DNA of 64,000 nt from Larsenimonas salina (lineage in GTDB: Bacteria; Pseudomonadota; Gammaproteobacteria; Pseudomonadales; Halomonadaceae): contig NZ_JAMLJJ010000003.1 in NCBI RefSeq assembly GCF_023736155.1, forward strand, positions 310,001-374,000, in the 5' to 3' direction. Below the pieces are notes generated by a model. That model was not told where the DNA came from, ran no database searches, and saw only the letters and a program-made list of their open reading frames with translations. Shown piece by piece: positions 29,745 through 38,699 of this stretch. Made by a program: the position numbers and the translations under genes. Positions within the stretch are counted from its first letter, which is position 1. Each line of letters opens with the position of its first letter.

Positions 29745-30824
29745 ATGCAGACGGCGATTCCTTGCATGCAGATACGCGGCGGCACCTCGAAAGGCGTGTA
29801 CTTTCTTGAGCAGGATCTCCCTCCAGAGGGCGCGCTCAGAGACCACGTCTTGCTGGCGGTCATGGGCTCGCCTGATCGCCGTCAGATCGATGGTCTGGGA
29901 GGCGGGACCTCTCTGACCAGCAAGGTCGCTATCGTCTCGCCCTCCTCTCACCCCATGGCCGATGTCGACTATCTGTTCGCACAGGTTGTCGTTGATGACG
30001 CGCACGTCGATTACGGTCAGAACTGTGGCAACATTTTGGCCGGAGTGGCCCCGTTCGCGCTCGAGTCTGGGTTGATCGATGCACACACGCCGACAACGTC
30101 CGTGCGGGTGCATATGGTCAACTCCGGTCAGTTGGCGACCATCGATGTTGCAACGCCGAACGGCAAAATCGAGTATCAGGGTACGACTCACATCTCCGGG
30201 GTACCCGGAGAGGCCGCAGCGCTGACGGTCTATTTCGAAGACACCGCCGGTGCCAATTGTGGGGCACTGATGCCCACCGGGCACGTCAGGGATCGACTGG
30301 CCGAGACCGATGTGACGTGCATCGACAACGGCATGCCCGTAGTGCTCATTCGGGCCGAAGATCTTGGCATTAGTGGCCACGAGTCACCGCAAGACCTCGA
30401 GCGCAACGACACGCTACGGGCCAGACTGGAAGCGATTCGACTCGAGGCTGGCCCCGTGATGAACCTGGGCAATGTGAAAGCACGCACCGTACCAAAGCTC
30501 TCAATCATTGCCCCAGCCACCGGCTCAGGCACTCTGACAACACGAACGTTCATACCTCACCGATGCCACGAGGCCATCGGTGTACTGGGCGCCGTAAGCG
30601 TTGCAAGCGCGTGTCTGATCGAAGGATCGGTAGCCGCGAGCTATTTCGATGCGCCACCTTCTGGTCGGGCCGAGATATCGATCGAACACCCGACCGGTGA
30701 CTTCACGGTATCACTTATGACCAATGATCAGGGGCAAATCGAGCAAAGCGGTGTCATTCGCACGGCCCGATTGCTGTCTAAGGGGCATGTGTATATTCCG
30801 AGCGCCGTATGGCCTGGCGTTTGA
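29745..30824 (+). CDS. galD: PrpF-family isomerase, GalD-like (4-oxalomesaconate tautomerase)
   Basis: A 359-residue PrpF/diaminopimelate-epimerase-fold isomerase. It begins MQTAIPCMQIRGGTSKGVYF, the signature of the family, and has DGLGGGTSLTSKVAIV near 45-60 and NCGNILAGVAPFALE near 90. GalD in pseudomonads converts keto and enol forms of 4-oxalomesaconate before the hydratase acts. ATG at 29745, two bases after the galC stop, has GGAG. PrpF proteins also isomerise aconitate, but the galB-galC neighbours favour the aromatic pathway. Confidence 0.88.
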   Translation: MQTAIPCMQIRGGTSKGVYFLEQDLPPEGALRDHVLLAVMGSPDRRQIDGLGGGTSLTSKVAIVSPSSHPMADVDYLFAQVVVDDAHVDYGQNCGNILAGVAPFALESGLIDAHTPTTSVRVHMVNSGQLATIDVATPNGKIEYQGTTHISGVPGEAAALTVYFEDTAGANCGALMPTGHVRDRLAETDVTCIDNGMPVVLIRAEDLGISGHESPQDLERNDTLRARLEAIRLEAGPVMNLGNVKARTVPKLSIIAPATGSGTLTTRTFIPHRCHEAIGVLGAVSVASACLIEGSVAASYFDAPPSGRAEISIEHPTGDFTVSLMTNDQGQIEQSGVIRTARLLSKGHVYIPSAVWPGV

Positions 30825-30903
30825 AGCCCACGCCATCAGCGCTCATGTCACGCACGAGGCAGACTTCGAACCGTCTGGACAAGCCATTCATGGAGCACAA
30901 ACA

Positions 30904-31881
30904 ATGACAAATTCATCCACCTCAAGCGTGTTTCAAGAGCCTTGCTTCGACCTGGCGCATTTAGCGCACGTCGAAATGCTGACGCCGACCCCGGAAAAAA
31001 GCCTCTGGTTCTTTACCGAGGTTATGGGCCTGACCGTCAGTGCCACTAAAAGCAATTCAGTCTACCTGCGCGGATGGGACGACTATGAGCATCACACCCT
31101 CAAGCTGACCGGCTCGAACACCTCCGGCATCAAGCATCATGCCTTTCGAACCACAAGCCAAGCCGCGCTCGAGCGGCGCGTCGAGGCGCTGAAACGCCAC
31201 AACACCGAGTTCGAATGGACCGAGGGAGACCTAGGACACGGCCCAGCCTGCCGGTTCAGAAACCCGGACGGGCACGTCGTTGAGCTTTATTACGACACCC
31301 AATGGTATCAGGCGACCGATGGCACTCGGCCCTCACTTAAGAATCAGGCCGCTCGCATTCCCGGTCGGGGTGCCAACCTTCGGCGTCTGGATCACCTCAA
31401 CCTATTGGCAAGCGACGTTAAGAAAACCCGAATTTTCATGCAGGATGTGCTTGGGTGTCGACTGACAGAGCAAATCGTATTTAATGATGGCTCGGAAAAG
31501 GGAGCATGGTTTAGCGTCAACAACAAAAGTTACGACCTTGCTATTTCCGAAGATCATAGCGGCTCGAGCGGGCGCTTTCACCACATGACTTACGCGGTAG
31601 ACAGCCGCGAGGAAGTGCTTCGCGCCGCAGACATATGCCTGGACAACGGCGTCTACATCGAAACGGGCCCTCACAAGCACGCCGTGCAGCAAACGTTTTT
31701 CCTCTACGTCTAGGAACCCGGCGGCAACCGCTTCGAAATCTGCAACGCTGGCGCCCGGCTGATTCTAGCCCCGGACTGGCAGACCGTTATCTGGAACGAA
31801 GAAGAGCGCAAGAAAGGTCAAGCCTGGGGGCTTCAAACCATCAAATCGTTTCATACCCACGGTACACCGCCGGTCGAATAA
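30904..31881 (+). pseudogene. Type I extradiol dioxygenase (VOC family) interrupted by in-frame TAG
   Basis: A catechol 2,3-dioxygenase-like gene of 325 codons broken by an amber codon at 31711-31713 (codon 270). ATG at 30904 has GGAG. The N-terminal VOC domain starts near AHLAHVEMLTPTPEKS; the catalytic C-terminal domain has H164 (RRLDHLNLLAS) and the HH pair at 226-227. The third iron ligand would be E278 in EPGGNRFEIC, which lies after the TAG. The same frame continues for another 55 codons to a normal TAA at 31879 with unmistakable family sequence. A Tyr codon (TAC or TAT) to TAG, or a sequencing error, is the simplest explanation. If real, the truncated product should lack ring-cleavage activity. 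The substrate is unknown; gallate, protocatechuate or a catechol are candidates. Confidence 0.88.
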
Positions 31882-31906
31882 CTGGCAGTTCGAGTCTGCA
31901 ACGCTT

Positions 31907-31938
31907 AAGGCATTCATCTCGCATGAATGCCTTTTTAG
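31907..31938 (+). terminator. Rho-independent terminator of the gal-like operon
   Basis: Arms AAGGCATTCAT and ATGAATGCCTT around a 5-base loop followed by TTT, 25 bp after the final stop of the dioxygenase gene. Confidence 0.88.
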
Positions 31939-32069
31939 TTTGCGGCGCGCCTATATCTGCGGCATAGCCATAGTGAATGACTTATCGGTAAAAAACATAT
32001 TTCTTGAACACTTTTAAAGCACACTGAGCAAGCGCACTGCACCCTGTTTTTCGACTCTGGAGACCCGAC

Positions 32070-33896
32070 ATGCACAGCCCTTTCAGGCAACAATCCTATT
32101 GGCGGCACGCCCTCCTATCACTAGCGATATTTATCCTTTCACCGCTCGCAGCACAGGCAAGCCCGGACTACGCCTTTTCAAGCGACAAGACGCCGCCGGC
32201 CATGATAACCATCGCGTCATTGCCGGTTGTGCCCGCTCAAGCCAGCTGCGCTGATCTCGCACATGTCTCGTTGACCGAACTGGGGGGCAGTGGCAGCCAG
32301 GTGGACAAAACCCAACAGACTACCATCAACGATCACGCGGTCTGTCAGGTTCAAGGAACGCTTGCCAAGAACATTCATTTCGAGGTCCGACTGCCGGTCG
32401 ATACGTGGGCGCAGCGCTATCTTCAGCTCGGTTGCGGAGGCTTGTGTGGCCAAATCACGCTGGAGGCCGGTGCCGCAGACGGATGCATACCGCTTGATAA
32501 CGGCAATTTCGTGACGGCTGCAACCGACATGGCCGGTGGCAACGACGGTACCTTTGGCAAGAACGAAGCCCGACGCCGAGACTTTGCCTACAAAAGTCAA
32601 CATCTTACAGCCCTGGCGGCCAAGGCATTGATCAAGACCTATTACGGAAAAGCGCCGACCTATGCCTATTTCGACGGTTGCTCAGACGGCGGGCGCGAGG
32701 CGCTGATCGAAGCGCAGCGTTTCCCTGACGATTTCGATGGCATCATCGCAGGCGCGCCCGCCATGAACTTCGTGATTCAAAACGGGCTCTACCACGCATG
32801 GCAAGCTCGAACCAATACTGATAAAAACGGCAAGGCGATTCTTACTGCCGACAAACTGCCCATGCTGCATAACGCGGTAGTGGCACAGTGCGATGGCCTT
32901 GATGGCCAAGTAGATGGGTTGATTTCCGCCCCCAGCCTCTGCCAGTTCAACCCGGCAACGCTTCAATGCCCTGCCGATCTCAAAGACACAAGCCACTGCC
33001 TGACCGCGCCCGAAGTGGCGGTCGTGCGTAAATTCTACGAAGGCCCGCTCGACCCTGACACGGGCGAGCACCTTTCTCTTGGCGGGCCGATGCCCGGTTC
33101 CGAGTTGAATTGGCAAGGCATTTACGTACCCGAAACCCATTCCGATCCGCTGTTCAGTCGCTCGATCGCACTGGGAGCACTGCGCTATGTGATTTTCAAG
33201 AACAATCCGAGCAAGAACTTCTCACTCGATGACATCACCTTCGACAAGGCGTATGTAGAAAAGCTGACGTCGCTTCATACGCTTTACGATGCGACCAGCC
33301 CCGACCTTTCAGCTTTCAAACAGGCCGGTGGAAAGCTGATTCTATGGCAGGGTTGGGCCGACCCTCATATTTCGCCAGCCTATCTGGTCGCTTATCATGA
33401 GGCGATTGCCAAGACGATGGGCAAAAAGACGGCCCATCAGTTCGAGCGGCTCTATATGCTGCCGGGGGTATCGCACTGTTCCGGTGGTGAAGGTCCAAGC
33501 AAGATCGATCTATTGACACCGATGATGGCGTGGGTTGAACGGGGCCATGCTCCAAAGGCCATCAATACCTACGCCGTTCAATCCAGCACCCAGAATAGCT
33601 TCGGCCAACCGACCGGTACCGCCTCAGCTGCCTCCAAGGACAGCGATGCTGGAAATGACGAACACGGCGATAAAGACGCTCACGGCCCAAGCCCAGCAGC
33701 TCGACAGAGCGACCGTAACGCGCTCGTCACTCAGTCGCGGCCGGTATTTCCTTATCCGTTCGTTGCCAAATACGACGGCAAGGGCGACCCGAACAATGCC
33801 AGCAGTTACATTCAGGGTCCGCCCTTGCAGAGCATGTCGTTCAAGAATTGGGCTGGGGCAGCTCTTTATACTCCTTATAGAGGTCAAACCAACTAA
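32070..33896 (+). CDS. Secreted tannase / feruloyl esterase family protein
   Basis: A 608-residue esterase with a signal peptide (ALLSLAIFILSPLAAQA, cleavage near A30), so it acts in the periplasm or outside. The family CS-D-HC catalytic set is complete: C204-S205 in FDGCSDGGREALIE, D431 in WQGWADPHISP, and H469-C470 in PGVSHCSGGEGPS. Tannases of this family release gallate from gallotannins; others release ferulate. Its position beside galBCD-like genes points to aromatic-acid esters. ATG at 32070 follows GGAG. A terminator separates it from the gal-like genes, so it has its own promoter. A low-complexity Asp/Gly/Ala linker (about 525-560) precedes a C-terminal tail. Confidence 0.88.
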   Translation: MHSPFRQQSYWRHALLSLAIFILSPLAAQASPDYAFSSDKTPPAMITIASLPVVPAQASCADLAHVSLTELGGSGSQVDKTQQTTINDHAVCQVQGTLAKNIHFEVRLPVDTWAQRYLQLGCGGLCGQITLEAGAADGCIPLDNGNFVTAATDMAGGNDGTFGKNEARRRDFAYKSQHLTALAAKALIKTYYGKAPTYAYFDGCSDGGREALIEAQRFPDDFDGIIAGAPAMNFVIQNGLYHAWQARTNTDKNGKAILTADKLPMLHNAVVAQCDGLDGQVDGLISAPSLCQFNPATLQCPADLKDTSHCLTAPEVAVVRKFYEGPLDPDTGEHLSLGGPMPGSELNWQGIYVPETHSDPLFSRSIALGALRYVIFKNNPSKNFSLDDITFDKAYVEKLTSLHTLYDATSPDLSAFKQAGGKLILWQGWADPHISPAYLVAYHEAIAKTMGKKTAHQFERLYMLPGVSHCSGGEGPSKIDLLTPMMAWVERGHAPKAINTYAVQSSTQNSFGQPTGTASAASKDSDAGNDEHGDKDAHGPSPAARQSDRNALVTQSRPVFPYPFVAKYDGKGDPNNASSYIQGPPLQSMSFKNWAGAALYTPYRGQTN

Positions 33897-34097
33897 TGCT
33901 TGACGCCGGGCACAGTCCCGTTGCTTTGGCGCGCTTCAGTTGAGGCGCGCCGAAACGCGTACATGCATCTTGAGCATCATCGCATTAAGAGCGGTCTATC
34001 GTGTAACAATGCTTTTCAGACTGCTGCCATCATGGCAGTCTCAACACTCCTTGTGCCTACACCAGCCCACTGGATACGTCTTTCAAGAGCCTTGCCG

Positions 34098-35408
34098 ATG
34101 ACTGCATCGAGTCCACCGTCAGTTCCCTCTTCACTGCATGTTCGCGCATGCCTTGAGTGTGACTTGATCAGTGAAGTGCCCCGATTATCACCGGGCGAAG
34201 CCGCACACTGCCCACGCTGTCACCATGTGCTGGCTCAGCGCCACAACAAGCCTGCCACTCATGTGGTGGCTTACGCCCTGAGCGCTCTAATTGCGCTGGG
34301 ACTTGCGCTGCCGTTTACGTTCATTTCGTTCGAGGCGCGCGGCGTGAAACGCGACATGGGGCTGAGCGAAGCAGCCAATACGTTGCTGCAACAGCACTAC
34401 GAAGCACTGTCGTTTCTGATCTGGTGGGGCATCATCATCCTGCCGGCGATCTATCTGAGCGTCAGCATCTATCTGCACTTGGGACCGCTCTGGAACTATA
34501 CTCCGGTGGCGCGCCGTGGCTTCGGCAGGCTCTTGAAGCGCATGGAGCCCTGGATGATGGCCGATGTCTTTCTGATCGGGGTGCTGGTCAGCATGGTCAA
34601 GATTCTGGCCCTTGCCGAGATCGGCTTCGGCGTGTCGTTCTGGGCCTACTCCGCCTTCGTGATCTTGGTGCTTAAAACGACGCGAGTGATGGACCACGAC
34701 TGGCTCTGGACCTTCATTGGCGGGCCCGACCGGCCGCTAAGACACGCCCGCGCCGGCAGGACAGGCCGCCAGCAGAACATGACGGGCTGCCCGGTGTGCT
34801 ACACCTTGAATGAGCTTGATTCGGATCAACGCGGACACTGTCGTCGCTGTAGTGGCGCCCTGCGGCTTCGCAAGTACAGAAGCCTTCAGACCACGCTTGC
34901 CCTGCTGGTTACATCAATCATTCTTTACATTCCGGCCATGACGCTTCCGATCATGACCGTAACCACCCTCGGCGACAGCTCTCCCCAGACCGTGATCGCG
35001 GGTGTGATGCACCTTTGGGGCTCCGGTGACTGGCCTATCGCCCTGATCATTTTCGTGGCAAGCGTGGTCATCCCCATTGCCAAGATTCTGGCGCTTGGGT
35101 GGCTGAGCTGGAAGGTCTGGCGGCCTTATCCCTCCAGGCCGCTGCTGCGCCATCGGCTTTACAGCATGACCGAGCTGATCGGACGGTGGTCGATGATCGA
35201 TGTGTTCGTGGTGGCACTTCTGGTCGCCCTGGTGCGCCTTGGGTCTGTCATGTCGGTCTACCCGGGTTTAGGCGTGATCGCCTTTGCCGGGGTCGTCATT
35301 CTTACTATGCTGGCAGCTATCTGCTTCGATCCCCGCTTACTGTGGGACAACCCTCGAGATCAACAGGACAGTGTGAATGAGTTCGTCGCTCCCACAAGCA
35401 CTTCGTAA
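34098..35408 (+). CDS. pqiA: PqiA-type integral membrane protein
   Basis: A 436-residue inner-membrane protein of the paraquat-inducible PqiA family, which partners MCE proteins in lipid transport across the envelope. Two repeats each begin with a zinc-ribbon-like pair: CLECD with CPRCHH near 20-40, and CPVC with CRRCSG near 230-255. Each is followed by four hydrophobic segments. ATG at 34098 is preferred over an in-frame ATG at 33900, which would add an unrelated basic tail. The gene overlaps pqiB by 32 bp. Confidence 0.91.
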   Translation: MTASSPPSVPSSLHVRACLECDLISEVPRLSPGEAAHCPRCHHVLAQRHNKPATHVVAYALSALIALGLALPFTFISFEARGVKRDMGLSEAANTLLQQHYEALSFLIWWGIIILPAIYLSVSIYLHLGPLWNYTPVARRGFGRLLKRMEPWMMADVFLIGVLVSMVKILALAEIGFGVSFWAYSAFVILVLKTTRVMDHDWLWTFIGGPDRPLRHARAGRTGRQQNMTGCPVCYTLNELDSDQRGHCRRCSGALRLRKYRSLQTTLALLVTSIILYIPAMTLPIMTVTTLGDSSPQTVIAGVMHLWGSGDWPIALIIFVASVVIPIAKILALGWLSWKVWRPYPSRPLLRHRLYSMTELIGRWSMIDVFVVALLVALVRLGSVMSVYPGLGVIAFAGVVILTMLAAICFDPRLLWDNPRDQQDSVNEFVAPTSTS

Positions 35409-37023
35409 ACGGCAAAAATCGATCTCTCCCGTATGGCTGGTACCACTTCTGGCCGTGCTCATCGGGGGGTGGATGCTCTACCACACCTTCACCTCACGCG
35501 GGCCCGAGATCACCCTGATCATGGATAACGCCGAAGGCATCGAGGCCGGCAAGACACTGATCAAGGCGCGCAACGTCGAAGTGGGCCGGGTCAATTCGGT
35601 GTCGTTGTCCGACGATACCAGTCACGCAGTGGTCACGGCGCGCATGCATGAAGACGCCGAAAACCTGTTGAAGACCGACAGCCGGTTCTGGGTAGTCAAG
35701 CCGCGCGTCGGTCGTGAGGGCATCAGTGGCCTGAATACCGTGCTTTCCGGCCCCTACATTCAGCTCCAGCCCGGGCGCGCCGAGCAAACCAAACGCCGCT
35801 TTGACATGCTCGAAAAGCCACCGGTCGCACCCCCGGATGCCGGCGGCCTTCGCATCAACCTGACCAGCGCCAACGCCAACGCACTGAGCGTGGGCGACCC
35901 GGTCATCTTTCAGGGCTTCACGGTGGGCCGAGTCGAGGCGTCCAACTTCGACACCTCGGACCGCCAGATGCATTATCGCCTCTACATTTTCAAACCCTAT
36001 CGCTCACTTGTAACGACCAATACCCGTTTTTGGTCCGCTTCAGGCGTGCGGTTCGATCTGAGCACGGAAGGCTTTACCCTGGATCTGGCCTCGATCGAGT
36101 CCCTGATCAGTGGGGGCGTCACCTTTGGTGTGCCTGAAGACATTGCCCCCGGCAATCCCATCGCGCAGACCGACAATACGTTCGAGCTCTACGGCGATGA
36201 AGAAACCGCGCGGCAGGGCAGCTTCAGCCATTACCTCAAGTACATCGTGATGGTCGATGACACGGTACGCGGCCTGCACAAGGGGGCACCGGTCGAGTAC
36301 CGAGGAGTTCGTATCGGCACCGTCGATACCGTGGCGTACCATTTGATCAAGGTCGAAAAACGCTCGCTGACCAACTTCAGCATTCCGGTACTGATTCGCA
36401 TCGAGCCTCAGCGCATCCAAAGCAACCTCGATAAGCAAGGCATCGAGCAGTGGCGCGCTCGGGTCAACCGCCTGGTCAAGGAAGGGCTTCGTGCCTCACT
36501 CAAGGCGGGTAATCTCTTTACCGGCGCGCTGTTTGTGGATCTGAACTTCGACGACAGCGCAGAGCCTGTCGATACGATTAATCAGTTTGAAGGCATCGAT
36601 ATTCTGCCAAGCCAGCCGGGCAGCTTCGCGCAGATCGAACAGAAGGTATCGGCGCTGCTCGACAAGCTCAATGATCTTCAAATCGAGCCTGCCCTGAATC
36701 ACCTGGATCAGACGCTTGCAAGCTCCGATGCGCTGGTCAAGGAGCTGACGGCGACCAGTACGCGCCTCAATGAGCTATTGGATGATCCATCCACTCGCGC
36801 GCTGCCCTCAGAGACGCGCCAGACCCTTGAATCGGTCCAGGGCACGCTGGATAGCTATTCACAGGATACACCGGCCTACGGCGAGCTGACGCAGACGCTC
36901 AAGTCACTGCAGCAGCTTCTGAACGACTTGCAGCCCGCGGCGCGCACGCTGAGCGAAAAGCCGAACGCCCTCTTGTTCAACCGAGAGGTCATCACCGACC
37001 CCCAACCCAAGGCGGCCCCATGA
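35377..37023 (+). CDS. pqiB: PqiB-type MCE protein
   Basis: A 548-residue MCE (mammalian cell entry) protein with one N-terminal TM helix (VWLVPLLAVLIGGWMLYHTF, near 19-38). MCE repeats follow, starting RGPEITLIMDNAEGIEAGKT, LRINLTSANANALSVGDPVI and a third near YIVMVDDTVRGLHKG. A long helical C-terminal stretch (about 440-535) is rich in Leu/Gln and probably forms the trans-envelope needle. With PqiA and PqiC it forms a lipid-transport tunnel in E. coli. ATG at 35377 lies inside the end of pqiA, and its stop overlaps the pqiC start. Confidence 0.93.
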   Translation: MSSSLPQALRKRQKSISPVWLVPLLAVLIGGWMLYHTFTSRGPEITLIMDNAEGIEAGKTLIKARNVEVGRVNSVSLSDDTSHAVVTARMHEDAENLLKTDSRFWVVKPRVGREGISGLNTVLSGPYIQLQPGRAEQTKRRFDMLEKPPVAPPDAGGLRINLTSANANALSVGDPVIFQGFTVGRVEASNFDTSDRQMHYRLYIFKPYRSLVTTNTRFWSASGVRFDLSTEGFTLDLASIESLISGGVTFGVPEDIAPGNPIAQTDNTFELYGDEETARQGSFSHYLKYIVMVDDTVRGLHKGAPVEYRGVRIGTVDTVAYHLIKVEKRSLTNFSIPVLIRIEPQRIQSNLDKQGIEQWRARVNRLVKEGLRASLKAGNLFTGALFVDLNFDDSAEPVDTINQFEGIDILPSQPGSFAQIEQKVSALLDKLNDLQIEPALNHLDQTLASSDALVKELTATSTRLNELLDDPSTRALPSETRQTLESVQGTLDSYSQDTPAYGELTQTLKSLQQLLNDLQPAARTLSEKPNALLFNREVITDPQPKAAP

Positions 37024-37664
37024 TGCGATCGCTTTCACACTTCACGCGCGGCTGCACGCTGGCGATTACAGCGCTCACTCTAACCGGGTGCGTCAGCGGT
37101 GGCAGCACTGAATTTCATCGCTATGCGCTTGCAGAAGTGCCGAGCAGCTCGGCGCCCTCCCCGGCGCTGCATGTATTGGCGGTGCCCGGTGTCCGCCTTT
37201 CGGGCATGCTGGCAGGCAATGGCATCGTCATGCAGGTGAGCGACATCGAATTGCAGGCGGCCCAGCAGAATTTGTGGGCGGGTGAGCTGGGCCACCAGCT
37301 CACCCAGCGCCTTCAATCGTCGCTTCAACACGCGTTGCCCGCGACACGCATAGATTCACAGCCAGGCGATGGAATGACCCTGACAGTCGATGTGGAGCAG
37401 TTTCAGGGGCGCTTCGATGGCCAGGCGGTTGCTTCCGGCCAGTACCGTGTCACGAATGCTGATGGCGATGTGCGAATTCAGGACCGGTTTCAACATACCG
37501 TGCCTCTTGCCGAAGACGGCTATCCGGCTCTGGTTCGGGCCCTCGGCACGGCCTGGTCGCGCAGCAGCGACCAGATTGCTGCGCGCATCAAAGCAGTACA
37601 GAGCACGCCTTCACCAACCAGCTCGCCTAACACAGAAACCGCCACGGAAGAGCAATCTCAATAA
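37020..37664 (+). CDS. pqiC: PqiC-type outer-membrane lipoprotein
   Basis: A 214-residue lipoprotein with an N-terminal signal and lipobox LTGC (cleavage before the Cys near residue 23). The rest is an ABC-type-transport-associated auxiliary (DUF330/PqiC) domain: FHRYALAEV, GVRLSGMLAGNGIVMQ, and the LTVDVEQFQGRFDG strand. The Ser/Thr-rich tail TPSPTSSPNTETATEEQ is disordered. The start overlaps pqiB by 4 bp (ATGATG), so pqiABC is one coupled operon. It should anchor the PqiB needle at the outer membrane. Confidence 0.9.
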   Translation: MMRSLSHFTRGCTLAITALTLTGCVSGGSTEFHRYALAEVPSSSAPSPALHVLAVPGVRLSGMLAGNGIVMQVSDIELQAAQQNLWAGELGHQLTQRLQSSLQHALPATRIDSQPGDGMTLTVDVEQFQGRFDGQAVASGQYRVTNADGDVRIQDRFQHTVPLAEDGYPALVRALGTAWSRSSDQIAARIKAVQSTPSPTSSPNTETATEEQSQ

Positions 37665-37767
37665 CAGCCATTTCCTTTCGCGCTCGCATGCTGATAGCCA
37701 CTTGCTTAGTGGCGGCAGTTCAACACGACAGGCAGCGGGCGCAACGAAACATACGCTGAAAGCGCAA

Positions 37768-38619
37768 CTATTCCGGGCAAAGCCAAGTGCCGTGATGGCG
37801 AGCCGAGCCGCCCCACACACGAGCAACGCTCGTATACGCCTCGGTGAGCGTCTCCGGGCACTGCCAGGGCGGATTCGCGATCAAAAGACCTGAACCATGC
37901 ATGCCTCGCGTATGGCCTTCAGGCCAGCGCATCAGCTCACTTTTCCAGATTTTCTTGTGTCCCGATGCCTTTACGTGATCCAGAAGAACCTGATGACGGC
38001 CATCCGGCAACAAGGGATACCAGACCATCACGACCGCGTGCCGCGACTTGCTGAGTAATTTGCCAAGCGTCGAAGCCACCTGCTGATAATCCGTTTTAAC
38101 CTCGTAAGATGGGTCAATCACGCAAAGTAGACGCGGCGTGGCAACCGGCTGCATCGCAACGACGTCGTTCAGCCCATCACGCTGGTAACAATGCGCACTG
38201 CCAACAAATGACTGCGCCTCGAGGTGCTTGAACTCTCCTGGATGCAACTCGAAGAAATGCGCCTGATCGCCTGAACGCAGACCACGAGCCAGCCACCAGG
38301 GTGAGCCGGGATAACGCTTGAAGCGCAGAGACGGTGAAGAATTACCACTGGCTTGTAGCGTATCGAGCGCGGCAAGCCATGAGGCGACGTCAGAATGATC
38401 GGTGGCGTGCTTCAACAGCGGAACGATGCCGTCTTGATACTCTGCACCCCGTGTCATCTCCTTACCGGAGAGCGGATACAGGCCACGTCCTGCATGCGTG
38501 TCTATATACGTAATGGATGATTTTTTACGTAAAAGATGTTCCATCATGACGTGGACACCGAGGTGCTTATGGACATCCGCAAAATTACCTGCGTGATAGG
38601 CATGCTGGTAGGAAAGCAC
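37768..38619 (-). CDS. rlmJ: 23S rRNA (adenine(2030)-N6)-methyltransferase RlmJ
   Basis: A 283-residue SAM-dependent methyltransferase that methylates A2030 of 23S rRNA. The family N-terminus MLSYQHAYHAGNFADVHKH is intact, and YIDTHAGRGLYPL near 38-50 is the SAM-binding segment. The catalytic N6-adenine motif is CVIDPSYEVKTDY, a DPxY variant. The start codon is GTG at 38619. It is convergent with pqiC and preceded by the terminator of the OmpA-like gene, so it has its own promoter in the 80 bp gap. Confidence 0.94.
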   Translation of the reverse strand: MLSYQHAYHAGNFADVHKHLGVHVMMEHLLRKKSSITYIDTHAGRGLYPLSGKEMTRGAEYQDGIVPLLKHATDHSDVASWLAALDTLQASGNSSPSLRFKRYPGSPWWLARGLRSGDQAHFFELHPGEFKHLEAQSFVGSAHCYQRDGLNDVVAMQPVATPRLLCVIDPSYEVKTDYQQVASTLGKLLSKSRHAVVMVWYPLLPDGRHQVLLDHVKASGHKKIWKSELMRWPEGHTRGMHGSGLLIANPPWQCPETLTEAYTSVARVWGGSARHHGTWLCPE

Positions 38620-38651
38620 GGTGTTGATTCCTTGATGAAAACACGAGAGTC

Positions 38652-38684
38652 AAAAAAAGAGGCGCCTTAACAGGCGCCTCTTTT
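38652..38684 (-). terminator. Rho-independent terminator of the OmpA-like gene
   Basis: Arms AAAAGAGGCGCCT and AGGCGCCTCTTTT around a TAAC loop. The T-run on the minus strand faces the end of the OmpA-like gene. Confidence 0.93.
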
Positions 38685-38699
38685 CGAGGGAAAACGCAA

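Noticed and set aside
31711-31713. Pyrrolysine or programmed readthrough at the TAG in the dioxygenase gene
   Set aside because: No pyl genes or special downstream element seen; mutation or sequencing error is simpler.
33928-33951. GGCGCGC...GCGCGCC hairpin as tannase terminator
   Set aside because: The stem is good but no T-run follows and it could simply reflect GC-rich sequence; not listed as a terminator.
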